Shown here: positions 17,814 through 26,958 of the stretch, in pieces | How the letters are laid out: every line of letters begins with the position of its first letter | Position numbering within the stretch: the stretch's first letter is position 1 | NCBI GenBank assembly: GCA_963837635.1 | Contig: CAWINY010000006.1 | Location: 930,001-994,000, forward strand | DNA: 64,000 nt | Direction: 5' to 3' | Source: CAWINY01 sp963837635 | GTDB lineage: Bacteria; Acidobacteriota; Terriglobia; Terriglobales; Acidobacteriaceae | The notes under the pieces: model-generated | The model's database searches: none | Seen by the model: the letters and a program-made list of their open reading frames with translations, nothing else | Told to the model about the DNA's origin: nothing | Position numbers and translations under genes: made by a program

Positions 17814-17894
17814 TGTAGCGCCGGCGTCTCGCCGGCGGGTCCTGTCAATCGTGGTACAGTAAACGGAACCCGCCGGCGAGACGCCGGCGCTACA
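17814..17894. repeat. 27-bp perfect inverted repeat between ABC genes
   Basis: The arm TGTAGCGCCGGCGTCTCGCC (continuing GGCGGGT) pairs with ACCCGCCGGCGAGACGCCGG (continuing CGCTACA) around a 27-base centre. Partial relatives are at 42808-42863 and about 45990-46018. In the ATPase-permease transcript it would form a very stable hairpin and could reduce permease expression relative to the ATPase. Confidence 0.9.
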
Positions 17895-17925
17895 CCTGAA
17901 CCAATCGCCGTCGCCAAATGCGCTC

Positions 17926-18963
17926 TTAGCGTTTCTTCTTAGGTTTCGTCTCAGCTTCCGCTTCGATCTGTTCGTTCCAGAAACGATGCCCAGTGCGGTG
18001 GATGAACACGTCTTCCAGATTGGGCTTGGCGACCGAAACACTCTCGATCTCGCCCGGGAAGGCCTCGACGACATCGGCCACGAAGCGATGTCCCTGCTCG
18101 CGCTCCAGTCGGATTTTGCCATTCATCACCTTGGCCTCAAGCTTGAAGCGGGTGAAGATCCTCTCGGCCAGCGGCTCGGGATTGCCGCGCGCCTCGAGTT
18201 CAATGACGTCACCGCCGATCTCCGACTTCAACTCCGCCGGCGTGCCTAGCGCCACCAGCTTGCCGTGACTCAGAATGGCCAGCCGGTCACAGCGCTCGGC
18301 TTCTTCCATCAGGTGCGTGGTGACGATCACGGTCACGTGCTCCTGGTCGCGCAGCATCGCCAGGTACTGCCACAGATCGCGCCGCGCGCCGGGATCAAGC
18401 CCGGTGGTCGGCTCGTCCAGTAGCAGCACGGCGGGATGATGCATCAGCCCCTTGGCTAACTCCAGCCGGCGCTGCATACCACCGGAGAAGGTCTCGGCGC
18501 GGTCGTTGGCGCGGTCGCTCAATGCCACCCGCGCCAGCATCTCCTTGACTCTCGCATCGAGCGCCGCTCCCTTCAGGCCATACAGGTGGCCGACATGCCA
18601 CAGGTTTTCCGCGGCAGTCAGCTTCACGTCGATGCTGGGCGATTGGAAGACCACGCCGATCTGGCGCCGCAATCCGTTGGGATCCTTGGCCGCGTCGTGC
18701 CCCAGGATGATGGCCCGGCCGCTCGCGGGCAGCATCAAGGTGCTGAGGATGCGGAACATAGTCGTCTTGCCGCTGCCGTTGGGGCCTAGCAAGCCGAAGA
18801 TCTCCGCTGGGCGCACATCAAAGGAGACGCCGTCCAGCGCGACCCGGCCCTCGTACGTATGCCGGAGCTGCTGAATTTGAATGACCGGAGAATCGGCTCT
18901 AGTCGACGAATCCCCGACTGGACGCAAAGCATCCGCATCGAGCGGTTGGGATGAGATCGGCAT
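17926..18963 (-). CDS. ABC transporter ATP-binding protein
   Basis: Cytoplasmic ATPase of about 345 residues. It has Walker A GLLGPNGSGKTTMFRIL, Q-loop GVVFQSPS, signature FSGGMQRRLELAKG, Walker B AVLLLDEPTTGLDPG and switch His in VTTHLMEEAERCDR. It ends with a DrrA-like C-terminal region and a basic tail ending in KPKKKR. The ATG at 18963 is preferred; a TTG at 18981 is also in frame and would add six residues without reaching ctaB. It starts about 20 bases after ctaB and presumably powers the permease downstream. Confidence 0.92.
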   Translation of the reverse strand: MPISSQPLDADALRPVGDSSTRADSPVIQIQQLRHTYEGRVALDGVSFDVRPAEIFGLLGPNGSGKTTMFRILSTLMLPASGRAIILGHDAAKDPNGLRRQIGVVFQSPSIDVKLTAAENLWHVGHLYGLKGAALDARVKEMLARVALSDRANDRAETFSGGMQRRLELAKGLMHHPAVLLLDEPTTGLDPGARRDLWQYLAMLRDQEHVTVIVTTHLMEEAERCDRLAILSHGKLVALGTPAELKSEIGGDVIELEARGNPEPLAERIFTRFKLEAKVMNGKIRLEREQGHRFVADVVEAFPGEIESVSVAKPNLEDVFIHRTGHRFWNEQIEAEAETKPKKKR

Positions 18964-18983
18964 GGCTTCCGTTGCGGGCAATA

Positions 18984-19919
18984 TTAGGACCTCGCGGCGT
19001 TGAGCATCATCAGCGCAAACAGCAGTGGCAGATAAAACACGCTTGCTTGTAACAGATGCCGTGCGGCACGCTTTGATTCGGGAATTGCGGGACTGAGTCT
19101 CAGCCTTGCCAGTCGCAGGCCGAACCAGAGAAAGGCCGCGTCCAGCAGCAGTGCGCCAATCAGATAGGTCACGCCGGTCATTCCTAGCACCGTGGGAGCC
19201 ACGGAGGCCAGAATCAGGGCTGTCAGGTAAAGCAGGATCGCTCGTACTGTTGAACGCCCATCGGCTTCCACTACCGGGAGCATGCGAATTTCCGCCCGCT
19301 CATAATCCTCGCGATAGAGCCAGGCGATCGAGTGGAAATGAGGGAACTGCCAGAAGAACAGGATGGCAAAGAGCAGCAGCGCCTCGCCATCGATGCGGCC
19401 GCGAACCGCGGTCCAGCCCAGCAGGGGAGGCATGGCTCCGGGGAACGCTCCCAGGAAGGTGCAGATCGGCGCCACGCGCTTCATCGGCGTATAAACCGAC
19501 AGATACACGAACGACGTGGCGAAGGTCAGAGCGGAAGTCAGCAGGTTGGTGGTTAGGCCGAGGTAGAACGTTCCGCCCAACACCAATGCGGTGCCCACCG
19601 CCATGCCGTGAATGAGGCTCATGCGTCCCGAGGGCAGCGGGCGGCGCGCGGTGCGCCGCATCATGCTATCGACGCGGCATTCGAAGGCTTCATTCAGCGC
19701 GGCGGTTCCGGCCGAGACCAGACCGATGCCAAGCAAGGCATGAAGAAGCGCCCATGACAGCGAGGGCACCCGCTCCTTGATCGCGCCGAAATAAAAGCCG
19801 GACCATGCGGTCATTACGATCAGCGTGGTTATGCGGGCTTTGATCAGTTCCGAGTAGTCGCGCAGCCGGAAGGACACACCGGCGCGCGGGATGACGATGG
19901 CTTGGCTGACTGAACTCAT
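18984..19919 (-). CDS. ctaB: Protoheme IX farnesyltransferase (haem O synthase)
   Basis: 311-residue UbiA-family membrane prenyltransferase that attaches farnesyl to haem B to make haem O. About nine helices are predicted. The first Asp-rich motif is N-E-A-F-E-C-R-V-D before SMMRRTARRPLPSGRM; the usual NxxxDxxxD reads NxxxExxxD here. The second motif region is IAWLYREDYERAEIRMLPV. The ATG overlaps the ctaA stop (ATGA). It acts with CtaA to supply haem A or O to terminal oxidases. Confidence 0.94.
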   Translation of the reverse strand: MSSVSQAIVIPRAGVSFRLRDYSELIKARITTLIVMTAWSGFYFGAIKERVPSLSWALLHALLGIGLVSAGTAALNEAFECRVDSMMRRTARRPLPSGRMSLIHGMAVGTALVLGGTFYLGLTTNLLTSALTFATSFVYLSVYTPMKRVAPICTFLGAFPGAMPPLLGWTAVRGRIDGEALLLFAILFFWQFPHFHSIAWLYREDYERAEIRMLPVVEADGRSTVRAILLYLTALILASVAPTVLGMTGVTYLIGALLLDAAFLWFGLRLARLRLSPAIPESKRAARHLLQASVFYLPLLFALMMLNAARS

Positions 19920-20896
19920 GCGGCGACGGCCTTTTCCGCTCCTTTGCGGGATGGGTCAGATCGGGTGATGGCTACCTGTCGCGTGGTCTGAATGGCGAGC
20001 ACCAGCGATGTCGCAAGCAATAACGCTCCTACCGCGACGTGCGAGACGGTCGTGATTACGAGCGATATGCCGGGATGTGGCCCGCCCATGGCCAGCTCAA
20101 CACGGGTGATATAGACGGCAAAGCCCAGCGTGAGCTGCGCCAGGAGCAGGGTCAATAGCATCATCGCCGCCCGCCGCATCGGGTCGACATCCGCGTAATG
20201 CTTGATGACGCGCAGGATGAGAAGACTCAAGAGCGTGGTGACCACCGCCGCCGAGATCAGGTGGGGTAGCAGCTTGATCCCGTGATGGCGGAACGCCGCA
20301 CCCAGAATCAACTGCACGTACACCGCCGCGACCGAAAGCCATGCCAGCGTGGCCAAACCGGGCTTGAGGGTGTCCCACATATGCCCGGTTTTGGCAGATG
20401 TGGGGCACCCGTTACGCTGTTCTTCCGTCCAGTCTCGCCCGGTGAACAGCGCAATCGAGACCAATATGCAAAAGAAGGTCTGGCCGAGCGCGGCATGAGC
20501 GGTTGAAACCATCCAGGGCAGCAGCTTCAGAACGGTCAGACCGCCGAGGACGCCTTGCGCGATCACCGTGGCCAAGGCAGCAATGCCGAGTTTGCGGATC
20601 CATGGGCGGGGTTCAATGCGCCAAGTCCACAAGGCGAGGATGATCGTGAAAATACCGATGAGCTGCGCGACCATGCGGTGCCCGTGCTCGTAGAGAACCC
20701 CGCCCACGAGCGGCAATCTCACATAGGCATAGGTGACCGGCCACTTGCCGAAGGAGGTGGGCCAGTCGGGCACCGAGAGGCCGGCGTCGTTGCTTGTCAC
20801 CAGCGCCCCGGCGACGATCAACAGAAAAGTTGCCAGCGCCGTGAAGACGGCGAAGCGATGAAGGGCCCGGTTGTACGCTGTTGCTTGCAAGTGCAC
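19916..20896 (-). CDS. ctaA: Haem A synthase (COX15/CtaA family)
   Basis: 326-residue, eight-helix membrane enzyme oxidising haem O to haem A. Landmarks are GALVTSNDAGLSVPDWPTSF, YEHGHRMVAQLIG, TAHAALGQTFFC, and a later His pair in FRHHGIKLLPHL. The GTG at 20896 fits the family N terminus and has AAGGAG nearby. The frame is open to a GTG at 21025, but that extension is not family-like. Residues about 163-177 (GCPTSAKTGHMWDTL) come from a dispersed palindromic repeat at 20368-20410 inserted in frame, falling in a loop between helices. Translationally coupled to ctaB. Confidence 0.92.
   Translation of the reverse strand: MHLQATAYNRALHRFAVFTALATFLLIVAGALVTSNDAGLSVPDWPTSFGKWPVTYAYVRLPLVGGVLYEHGHRMVAQLIGIFTIILALWTWRIEPRPWIRKLGIAALATVIAQGVLGGLTVLKLLPWMVSTAHAALGQTFFCILVSIALFTGRDWTEEQRNGCPTSAKTGHMWDTLKPGLATLAWLSVAAVYVQLILGAAFRHHGIKLLPHLISAAVVTTLLSLLILRVIKHYADVDPMRRAAMMLLTLLLAQLTLGFAVYITRVELAMGGPHPGISLVITTVSHVAVGALLLATSLVLAIQTTRQVAITRSDPSRKGAEKAVAA
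20368..20410. repeat. Palindromic repeat (CCCACATCTGCC type) inside ctaA
   Basis: GGGTGTCCCACATATGCC, then CGGTTTT, then GGCAGATGTGGGGCACCC: an inverted repeat with about 17-bp arms lying in the ctaA reading frame. It is the same family as units at 31797, 39623, 45907, 51240 and 57352. Confidence 0.9.
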
Positions 20897-21064
20897 AGGG
20901 GAACGCTCCTTCGCTGTCGTCGCTGCCGTTCGAGCCCAATTTACGTCGTGAGACGACCGGCTGTTCCGTTCACCTCCGGTTAGATGCCGGGAGCAGGGGT
21001 TCGGCTGCGAGTTTGTGTTGGCCACAGTTATCAGCCGTCAGCCGTCAGCGAAAAACCTAGTGCT

Positions 21065-21168
21065 TGTCATTCCGAGCGAAGCGAGGAATCTGTAGTTCGG
21101 TTCACAGCGCGGCAAAAGTTGAGTATCACTGCAGATTCCTCCTCTTCGCTTCGCGTCGGAAAGACAAC
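21065..21168. repeat. Dispersed palindromic repeat, TCATTCCGAG family, with TCAGCC stretch
   Basis: GTCATTCCGAGCGAAGCGAG and AATCTGTAG face GCAGATTCCTCCTCTTCGCT and TCGCGTCGGAAAGAC around a short centre. Just before it, 21029-21056 is a run of TCAGCCGTCAGC units. The stretch between ctaA and the idh-like gene holds only these repeats. Confidence 0.75.
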
Positions 21169-21199
21169 CTTCTAATTAATCGCTGGCTTATTGGCGCAA

Positions 21200-22243
<1,044 letters not shown>

Positions 22244-22340
22244 AGCACCCCCATTACTTCGATGCTATGTGGGGGCAGAAAGGCTATCAGTCCTCAGCCA
22301 TCAGCCGTCAGGGGAAAGCGGCTGTCAGCTGTCCGCTCTA

Positions 22341-22697
22341 GGCGACCGCCTGCAAGAGGTGACCTTCGCCGAGGTCGGCTCGAAGGGAATGTTTACCAAG
22401 GAGATCGAGAATGCCTATCGCAACGACCTGCCGGAGGCCGCGCCGGAGTTGTTGCGCAAGGCGATGGTCGAAAACCTCGACGCGGCAACCTTCACCAGTT
22501 CCTCCAGCGCGATGCATCTCGCCGAGGCGGCTCATACGGCAGGAATTGCTTGGCCCTTTGCCGGAGTTGCGGCGATACCCATTGGTCCGATCACCAGCCA
22601 GACGCTGCGCGAACTCGGCTGGGAGCCCGCAGCCGAAGCCGAACCTTCCGACATTCCGGGGTTGATTGCAGCGATTCAATCATTCTTTGCGGATTGA
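22341..22697 (+). pseudogene. Chimeric hemC'-'hemD remnant
   Basis: One open frame joins pieces of two haem-synthesis genes. Codons from 22341 read GDRLQEVTFAEVGSKGMFTK, the segment of porphobilinogen deaminase just after its N-terminal strand. From about 22413 the frame reads LPEAAPELLRKAMVENLDAA, TFTSSSSAMHLAEA, IPIGPITSQTLRELGW and DIPGLIAAIQ, the C-terminal half of uroporphyrinogen-III synthase. The deaminase core with its cofactor Cys and the HemD N-terminal half are missing. The 24 codons upstream are TCAGCC repeat. This is best read as a deletion fusing adjacent hemC and hemD. An open frame to 22269 exists, but function as either enzyme is not possible. Intact copies should lie elsewhere in the genome. 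Confidence 0.75.
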
Positions 22698-22895
22698 TTA
22701 CTTGCAGGGCCCTCTATGCCGCCCACGCTGCGGAGTTCGGTCTTTGTTGTTGATTGAAGGGCGCTTTTATTTCCGAGTTGGCGAAGATACAGACAGAGTT
22801 CAATTTCGACTCCGTGACGCAACTCTCCATACCTTTTCGCTTATTCTCCGCCTGTAATCAGGTCATCTCAAGCTCTTTGGCAAGACGCCCCCAAA

Positions 22896-22925
22896 GAAAA
22901 AGGCCCAGAGCTAGTGATCTGGACC
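22896..22925 (-). terminator. Intrinsic terminator of the PEP-CTERM gene
   Basis: On the minus strand, GGTCCAGA, then TCACTAGC, then TCTGGGCC followed by TTTTTC: an 8-bp stem (one G-T pair) and a T-run. It lies 35 bases after the PEP-CTERM stop codon. Confidence 0.75.
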
Positions 22926-22958
22926 TGAGGATCAAATCGTTGTTTCAGATTGCAAGTT

Positions 22959-23477
22959 TTAGCCGCGCCGGACCATCCGGCTCCGCACGATTACGACCAA
23001 TCCAACCAGTCCGCTGCCCAACAGCATGAAAGAACCAGGCTCGGGAATCGGGGAGGTACCGCTTCTACCGCCGGGGCTGTATTCGATCTTTATTTGCTCG
23101 TAGGCAAAGTCCACATCTTCCGTAGGCGTTCCACCCGGATTGTCGTTGATTGAGATATTTGTAGCGACGGAGTCGGAAAAGGAAATGGTTTCGAAGGGAT
23201 CGGCGGCCCCGGCATAGAAAACATCCAGGACGGCTGTCTTAAAGTGAGTGCCCTCTACGAGCGACTGAAAGAGAAAGGGGCTGGCCTTGCCGATGTCGAC
23301 GTTGAAATCGACTTCGCCCAACGGGGTCTGAGACGAAGCAAACGAGAAATAGTTCACATTGATCTCATTGCCGCCGACGGTCAGGAGATAACTATCCGCG
23401 TAAGCGATTGGTGTGAATGCCATACAGACAGGAAGAATGAGGGATGCAAATAGAAGGTGTCTGCAATCGTTTTTCAT
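22959..23477 (-). CDS. PEP-CTERM sorting-domain protein
   Basis: 172-residue exported protein. The signal peptide is MKNDCRHLLFASLILPVCMA then FTPIAYA. The mature part is beta-rich and low in Cys. It ends with the exosortase signal: the PEP motif in PIPEPGSF, a hydrophobic helix (MLLGSGLVGLVVIV) and a basic tail RSRMVRRG. The ATG at 23477 has AGGAG 8 bases upstream; the frame extends to 23540 without support. Exosortase cleavage and attachment to the exopolysaccharide matrix follow from the family; a candidate exosortase is at 61445-63052. The specific role is unknown. Confidence 0.88.
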   Translation of the reverse strand: MKNDCRHLLFASLILPVCMAFTPIAYADSYLLTVGGNEINVNYFSFASSQTPLGEVDFNVDIGKASPFLFQSLVEGTHFKTAVLDVFYAGAADPFETISFSDSVATNISINDNPGGTPTEDVDFAYEQIKIEYSPGGRSGTSPIPEPGSFMLLGSGLVGLVVIVRSRMVRRG

Positions 23478-24009
23478 TTTATTGCTCCTGCGTGACACTC
23501 TTGTGCGTGGCCGGATCTCCGAGTAGGTGAGGTGTACCACACCCTAGTAGCCCGAAGTAAATAATGTTGCAGTGCGCCCAGTCACCTTGCGATGTGATAA
23601 GAGGAATCGAGTACTCTCGGGCATATGGGTGCTGGATAACCGGCAACTCGGTAGTTGGGTGATCCAAATCAGGTGGGGATGTATCGGCGACAATCCTTCC
23701 GAAATAGGCCACCACGAATCCATAGGGCCAGTGCGCTAGTCACTAGTCCCATTTTTCCTGTGATCCGCTGCATAATATTTCCCCTCTCCGGAGCATAATC
23801 GGATCAGATGAAAGTTCAGGTGGGAGAATGCGGCATTCCGGGGTGATCTCAGAATCGCAAAGTTGACTCCGGAACCTCGTACCCACCCCTGTTTTTTGTT
23901 AAGTTATTGAAATAATTAAGCGCAGCCCGCCAAAAGCACGTGTCGGCAACGTACCTATACGCAAGGAAAGTTCAAAACCTGACGGCTGATAGCTGATGGC
24001 TAATGAAAT
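23478..24009. other. Gene-free stretch before the IS200-like element
   Basis: No convincing gene. A 78-codon minus-strand frame (23479-23715) has no ribosome-binding site or family features. The last part (23975-24003) is a TCAGCC-family repeat (GACGGCTGATAGCTGATGGC) abutting the insertion element. The promoter of the PEP-CTERM gene presumably lies near 23490-23560. Confidence 0.6.
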
Positions 24010-24118
24010 GGGAGTTCCCCCGGCTCTGCCGGGGAGGCACGCGAAGTTTGACAGATACGGGAGTCCATCCAAGAAACTCCTGGCGTGAGCCGCGAAGCAC
24101 ACGCAAAGGAGAAACTGG

Positions 24119-24550
24119 ATGGACGAGTATGAAAGCTTAAGCCACTCGAAATGGGAGTGCAAATACCATGTGGTGTTTATCCCAAAGGGCCGGCGGAAAG
24201 CGTTGTATGGGGAGTTGCGGAAGTATTTGGGAGAGGTGTTCCGCAAACTGGCGGAGCAGAAGGAAAGCCGGATTGAGGAAGGGCATCTGCTGGCGGACCA
24301 CGTGCACATGTTGATATCGATCCCGCCGAAGTACGCGGTGGCGCAGGTGGTTGGGTTTATGAAAGGGAAGAGTGCGATTCATCTGGCGCGAGTGTACGGA
24401 GGGCGGAAACAGAATTTTGTAGGGCAGAGTTTCTGGGCGCGGGGATACTTTGTGTCGACGGTCGGGCGGGACGAGACATCGATCCGAGAGTACATCCGCA
24501 CGCAGGAGGAAGAGGACAAGCGCCTGGATCAGTTGAACATGTGGCGCTGA
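24119..24550 (+). CDS. tnpA: IS200/IS605-type Y1 transposase
   Basis: 143-residue HUH endonuclease acting on single-stranded ends. The His pair is in EEGHLLADHVHMLISIPP (HVH), and the catalytic Tyr is probably in GYFVSTVGRDETSIREYI. The N-terminal CKYHVVFIPKGRRKALYG and GQSFWARGYF are family signatures. The ORF appears intact and the left-end hairpin is about 85 bases upstream. The right end has been displaced by the IS256 insertion, so transposition of the whole would require the longer composite. No TnpB gene is present. Confidence 0.93.
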   Translation: MDEYESLSHSKWECKYHVVFIPKGRRKALYGELRKYLGEVFRKLAEQKESRIEEGHLLADHVHMLISIPPKYAVAQVVGFMKGKSAIHLARVYGGRKQNFVGQSFWARGYFVSTVGRDETSIREYIRTQEEEDKRLDQLNMWR

Positions 24551-24595
24551 AGGGGCCACCTTCAGGTGGCCAAGAATGTCGGGGCCGCGTTAGCG

Positions 24596-25984
24596 GAGGG
24601 TGTAAATAGAACTGTGTAAAGGGCCATGGGACGAGGAGAATGAGAACCCCATGGCAATCGACAAGAAGTTGATCGACCAACTGCTGACGGACTACAAGAA
24701 ACCCGAGGATATCATCGGGGAAACCGGTCTGCTGAAAGAGTTGACCAAAGCCATTCTGGAACGGGCGCTGGAAGCAGAGATCACCGAGCATCTGGGCTAC
24801 GAGAAGCACGACCCGGCGGGCCACCACCGGGGCAACAGCCGCAACGGCAAGAACCGAAAAACCCTGAAGGGAGACTTTGGCGAGTTGGAACTGGAGACGC
24901 CGCGCGACCGCCAGGCCAGCTTCGAGCCCAAGCTGGTGGGCAAGCGCCAGACGCGCTGGACCGGCTTCGACGACAAGATCATCTCCCTGTATGCCCGGGG
25001 GATGACCACGCGCGAGATCCAGGGGCATCTGGAGGAGATGTACAAGGTGGACGTGTCGCCCACGCTGATCTCCAACGTCACCGAGGCGGTGCTGGAAGAA
25101 GTAAAGCAGTGGCAGGGCCGACCGCTGGAAGAGTTGTATCCGATCGTGTACTTGGACGCGCTGATGGTGAAGGTGCGCGACGAGGGCCACATCCAGAACA
25201 AGGCGATCTATGTGGTGCTGGGCGTGAACCTGGAAGGGCAGAAGGAAGTGCTGGGGCTGTGGGTGGCGCAGACGGAAGGAGCCAAGTTCTGGCTGCAGGT
25301 GCTGACGGAACTGCAGAATCGCGGCGTCAAGGATATCTTCATCGCCTGCGTGGATGGGCTGAAGGGCTTTCCGGAAGCCATCGAGGCGGTGTATCCGCGC
25401 ACGGAGGTGCAGCTCTGTATCGTGCATCTGGTGCGGGCTTCGCTCAATTACGTGCCCTGGAAACTGCGCAAGCCGGTAGCCGCCGATCTGCAATCGATCT
25501 ATCGCGCGGCCACGACGGTCGAGGCCGAACAGGCTCTGCAGGAACTGGAAAGCAAGTGGAAAGCCTACCCCAGCGTGAGTCAGGTATGGCGGCGGAACTG
25601 GGCGCGGATCACGCCCTTTTTCAACTATCCGCCCGAGATCCGGCGGGCGATTTACACCACCAACAGCGTGGAATCGTTGAACCGGTCGCTGCGCAAGATC
25701 ATCAAAATCCGCGGCGGTTTTCCTCACCAAGACGCGGCGCTCAAGTTGCTGTTCTTGGCCCTTCGCCAGGCGGCGAAGAAGTGGACCATGCCGATTGCCC
25801 ACTGGCGCGAAGCCCTGAACCACTTCACCATTCTGTGGCCCGATCGGATGCCGGCCTTCGAGAGAGTTACGCAATGACCAGGCAGAACGCTTCTACGGAG
25901 ATGGGCAGGGGAAGGGATACCCTTCCCCTGCACCCCATCCCAAAAACAAACCTTGGCCATTTACACGGAACTCTGGACACACCC
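24596..25984 (+). mobile_element. IS256-family insertion sequence
   Basis: About 1.39 kb. The left end reads GAGGGTGTAAATAGAACTGT then GTAAAGGGCCATGG. The right end, read on the minus strand, is GGGTGTGTCCAGAGTTCCGT then GTAAATGGCCAAGG. These are imperfect inverted terminal repeats sharing GGGTGT, the GTGTAAA core and GGCCA. The 8-bp direct repeat CGTTAGCG flanks the element. One full-length DDE transposase is encoded. It is inserted in the 3' part of an IS200-like element. Confidence 0.92.
24651..25877 (+). CDS. IS256-family DDE transposase
   Basis: 408-residue transposase, full length for the family. Catalytic residues are visible as Asp in YPIVYLDALMVKVRD, Asp in IACVDGLKGFPEAI and Glu in YTTNSVESLNRSLRK. 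The family signature CIVHLVRASLNYVPWKLRK lies between the second Asp and the Glu. The ATG follows a GAGGAG-type site at about 24634-24642. No frameshift or stop was seen, so the element may still be active. Confidence 0.97.
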   Translation: MAIDKKLIDQLLTDYKKPEDIIGETGLLKELTKAILERALEAEITEHLGYEKHDPAGHHRGNSRNGKNRKTLKGDFGELELETPRDRQASFEPKLVGKRQTRWTGFDDKIISLYARGMTTREIQGHLEEMYKVDVSPTLISNVTEAVLEEVKQWQGRPLEELYPIVYLDALMVKVRDEGHIQNKAIYVVLGVNLEGQKEVLGLWVAQTEGAKFWLQVLTELQNRGVKDIFIACVDGLKGFPEAIEAVYPRTEVQLCIVHLVRASLNYVPWKLRKPVAADLQSIYRAATTVEAEQALQELESKWKAYPSVSQVWRRNWARITPFFNYPPEIRRAIYTTNSVESLNRSLRKIIKIRGGFPHQDAALKLLFLALRQAAKKWTMPIAHWREALNHFTILWPDRMPAFERVTQ

Positions 25985-26060
25985 CGTTAGCGACCCCGCT
26001 CAGCCGCTTTGAGCGGCTCACATCCTAAAGCCCCCGGCTCTGCCGGGGGATATTTACTTG

Positions 26061-26552
26061 CTAATTAGGTCTTGGCTTGGCCTTGGATGGAGGCGTGGTC
26101 GTCGTCTTCACCAATTCCTGCAGTTCCGAGAGGAACTCGCTCACATCCTTGAAATCCAGGTATACCGAGGCGAAGCGCACATAGGCGACTTTGTCGATCT
26201 TCCTTAACTGCTCCATGATCAACTGCCCGATCTCGCTGGTGGTGCGCTCGCGCTCGGGCGAATCGATCACCAGCGACTCGGCCGCATCCACGATCTCCTC
26301 CAGTTTGCTCATCGGCACCGGACGCTTCTCGCAGGCGCGGAGCAGGCCATTGAGCACCTTTTGCCGCTCGAACTTTTCGCGCCGCCCGTCCTTCTTGACG
26401 ACCATGTAGGGGATCTCGTCAATGCGCTCATAGGTGGTGAAGCGCTTGCCGCATTGCAGGCACTCGCGGCGCCGCCGGATGGACTCGGCTTCCTTGCTCT
26501 CCCGCGAATCGACCACTTTGTCGTTCAGGAACCCGCAAAAGGGACATTTCAT
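26061..26552 (-). CDS. nrdR: Transcriptional repressor NrdR
   Basis: 163-residue repressor of ribonucleotide reductase genes. The N-terminal zinc ribbon has CPFCG and CLQCGKRFTTYER (four Cys). The ATP-cone domain follows (VVKKDGRREKFERQKVLNGL). Family knowledge: it senses dATP/ATP and binds NrdR boxes at nrd promoters. The stop codon is only about 10 bases from the right end of the IS200-like element, so that insertion fell just downstream of the gene without breaking it. ATG at 26552. Confidence 0.95.
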   Translation of the reverse strand: MKCPFCGFLNDKVVDSRESKEAESIRRRRECLQCGKRFTTYERIDEIPYMVVKKDGRREKFERQKVLNGLLRACEKRPVPMSKLEEIVDAAESLVIDSPERERTTSEIGQLIMEQLRKIDKVAYVRFASVYLDFKDVSEFLSELQELVKTTTTPPSKAKPRPN

Positions 26553-26958
26553 GCTTCACCTTCGTTCGGTCGTTCGGTCGTTCGGTCGTTCGTCGTTGGC
26601 CGTCAGTCGTTAGCCGTCAGTCGTTAGCCGAGTAGACCGGCAATTCACGAGCACGAGCGGCAAACCGGCAAGCGCGTCACCCTGGTTCGTTTCGTCAGGA
26701 GTAACTTCACGGGTACAGCCAGTCAAAAACCCTGCTTCAAAGCCGTATGCGCACCCTCCCGATTGCACCACAGATGGTGCAACTAGCGGGACGAATGGGT
26801 AGAAACCGATAAGCTCTCCTACAGATTGTAGCAGTCACGATGGTGGAGTCTATTAGCAGGGTTTATTTTGGCGAGTCCACCGGGTAACGGGAACCAAAAA
26901 CGATAACCGGTCTCTGGTCAGCAAAAAGCGATCAGCCCAAAGCCAAAAGCGCTCTTGG
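26553..26958. other. Gene-free stretch upstream of nrdR with tandem and inverted repeats
   Basis: 26564-26592 holds short tandem CGTTCGGT units, and 26596-26630 tandem GTCAGTCGTTAGCC units. A perfect inverted repeat TTGCACCA-CAGA-TGGTGCAA lies at 26763-26782, which could be an operator or a small hairpin. No supported gene. The remaining part lies between nrdR and the end of the membrane-protein gene on the same strand. Confidence 0.6.

Larger units (their letters stand above)
24010..26052 (+). mobile_element. IS200-like element interrupted by an IS256-family element
   Basis: Left end: hairpin CCCCCGGCTCTGCCGGGG at 24017-24034. Right end: hairpin CCCCCGGCTCTGCCGGGGG at 26031-26049. Between them lie an IS200-type transposase gene, a second hairpin (GGCCACCTTCAGGTGGCC near 24555) and an inserted IS256-family element flanked by an 8-bp duplication (CGTTAGCG at 24588-24595 and 25985-25992). 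Removing the insert leaves an element of about 650 bp, normal for IS200. IS200 elements have no inverted terminal repeats and no target duplication; the exact ends are estimated from the hairpins. Confidence 0.85.

Noticed and set aside
20897..21025. N-terminal extension of ctaA to a GTG at 21025
   Set aside because: The added 43 residues have no family similarity, while the GTG at 20896 has AAGGAG and fits the COX15 N terminus.
23479..23715. 78-codon minus-strand frame ending near the PEP-CTERM start
   Set aside because: No ribosome-binding site, no domain and a doubtful GTG start; the region is better read as regulatory.
24357..25874. 505-codon minus-strand frame opposite the IS256 transposase
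   Set aside because: The plus-strand transposase is full length with DDE residues; the opposite frame is a composition shadow with no domain.
26564..26640. Tandem CGTTCGGT and GTCAGTCGTTAGCC units as a possible CRISPR array
   Set aside because: Units are adjoining with no spacers of regular size and no cas genes; simple tandem repeats.
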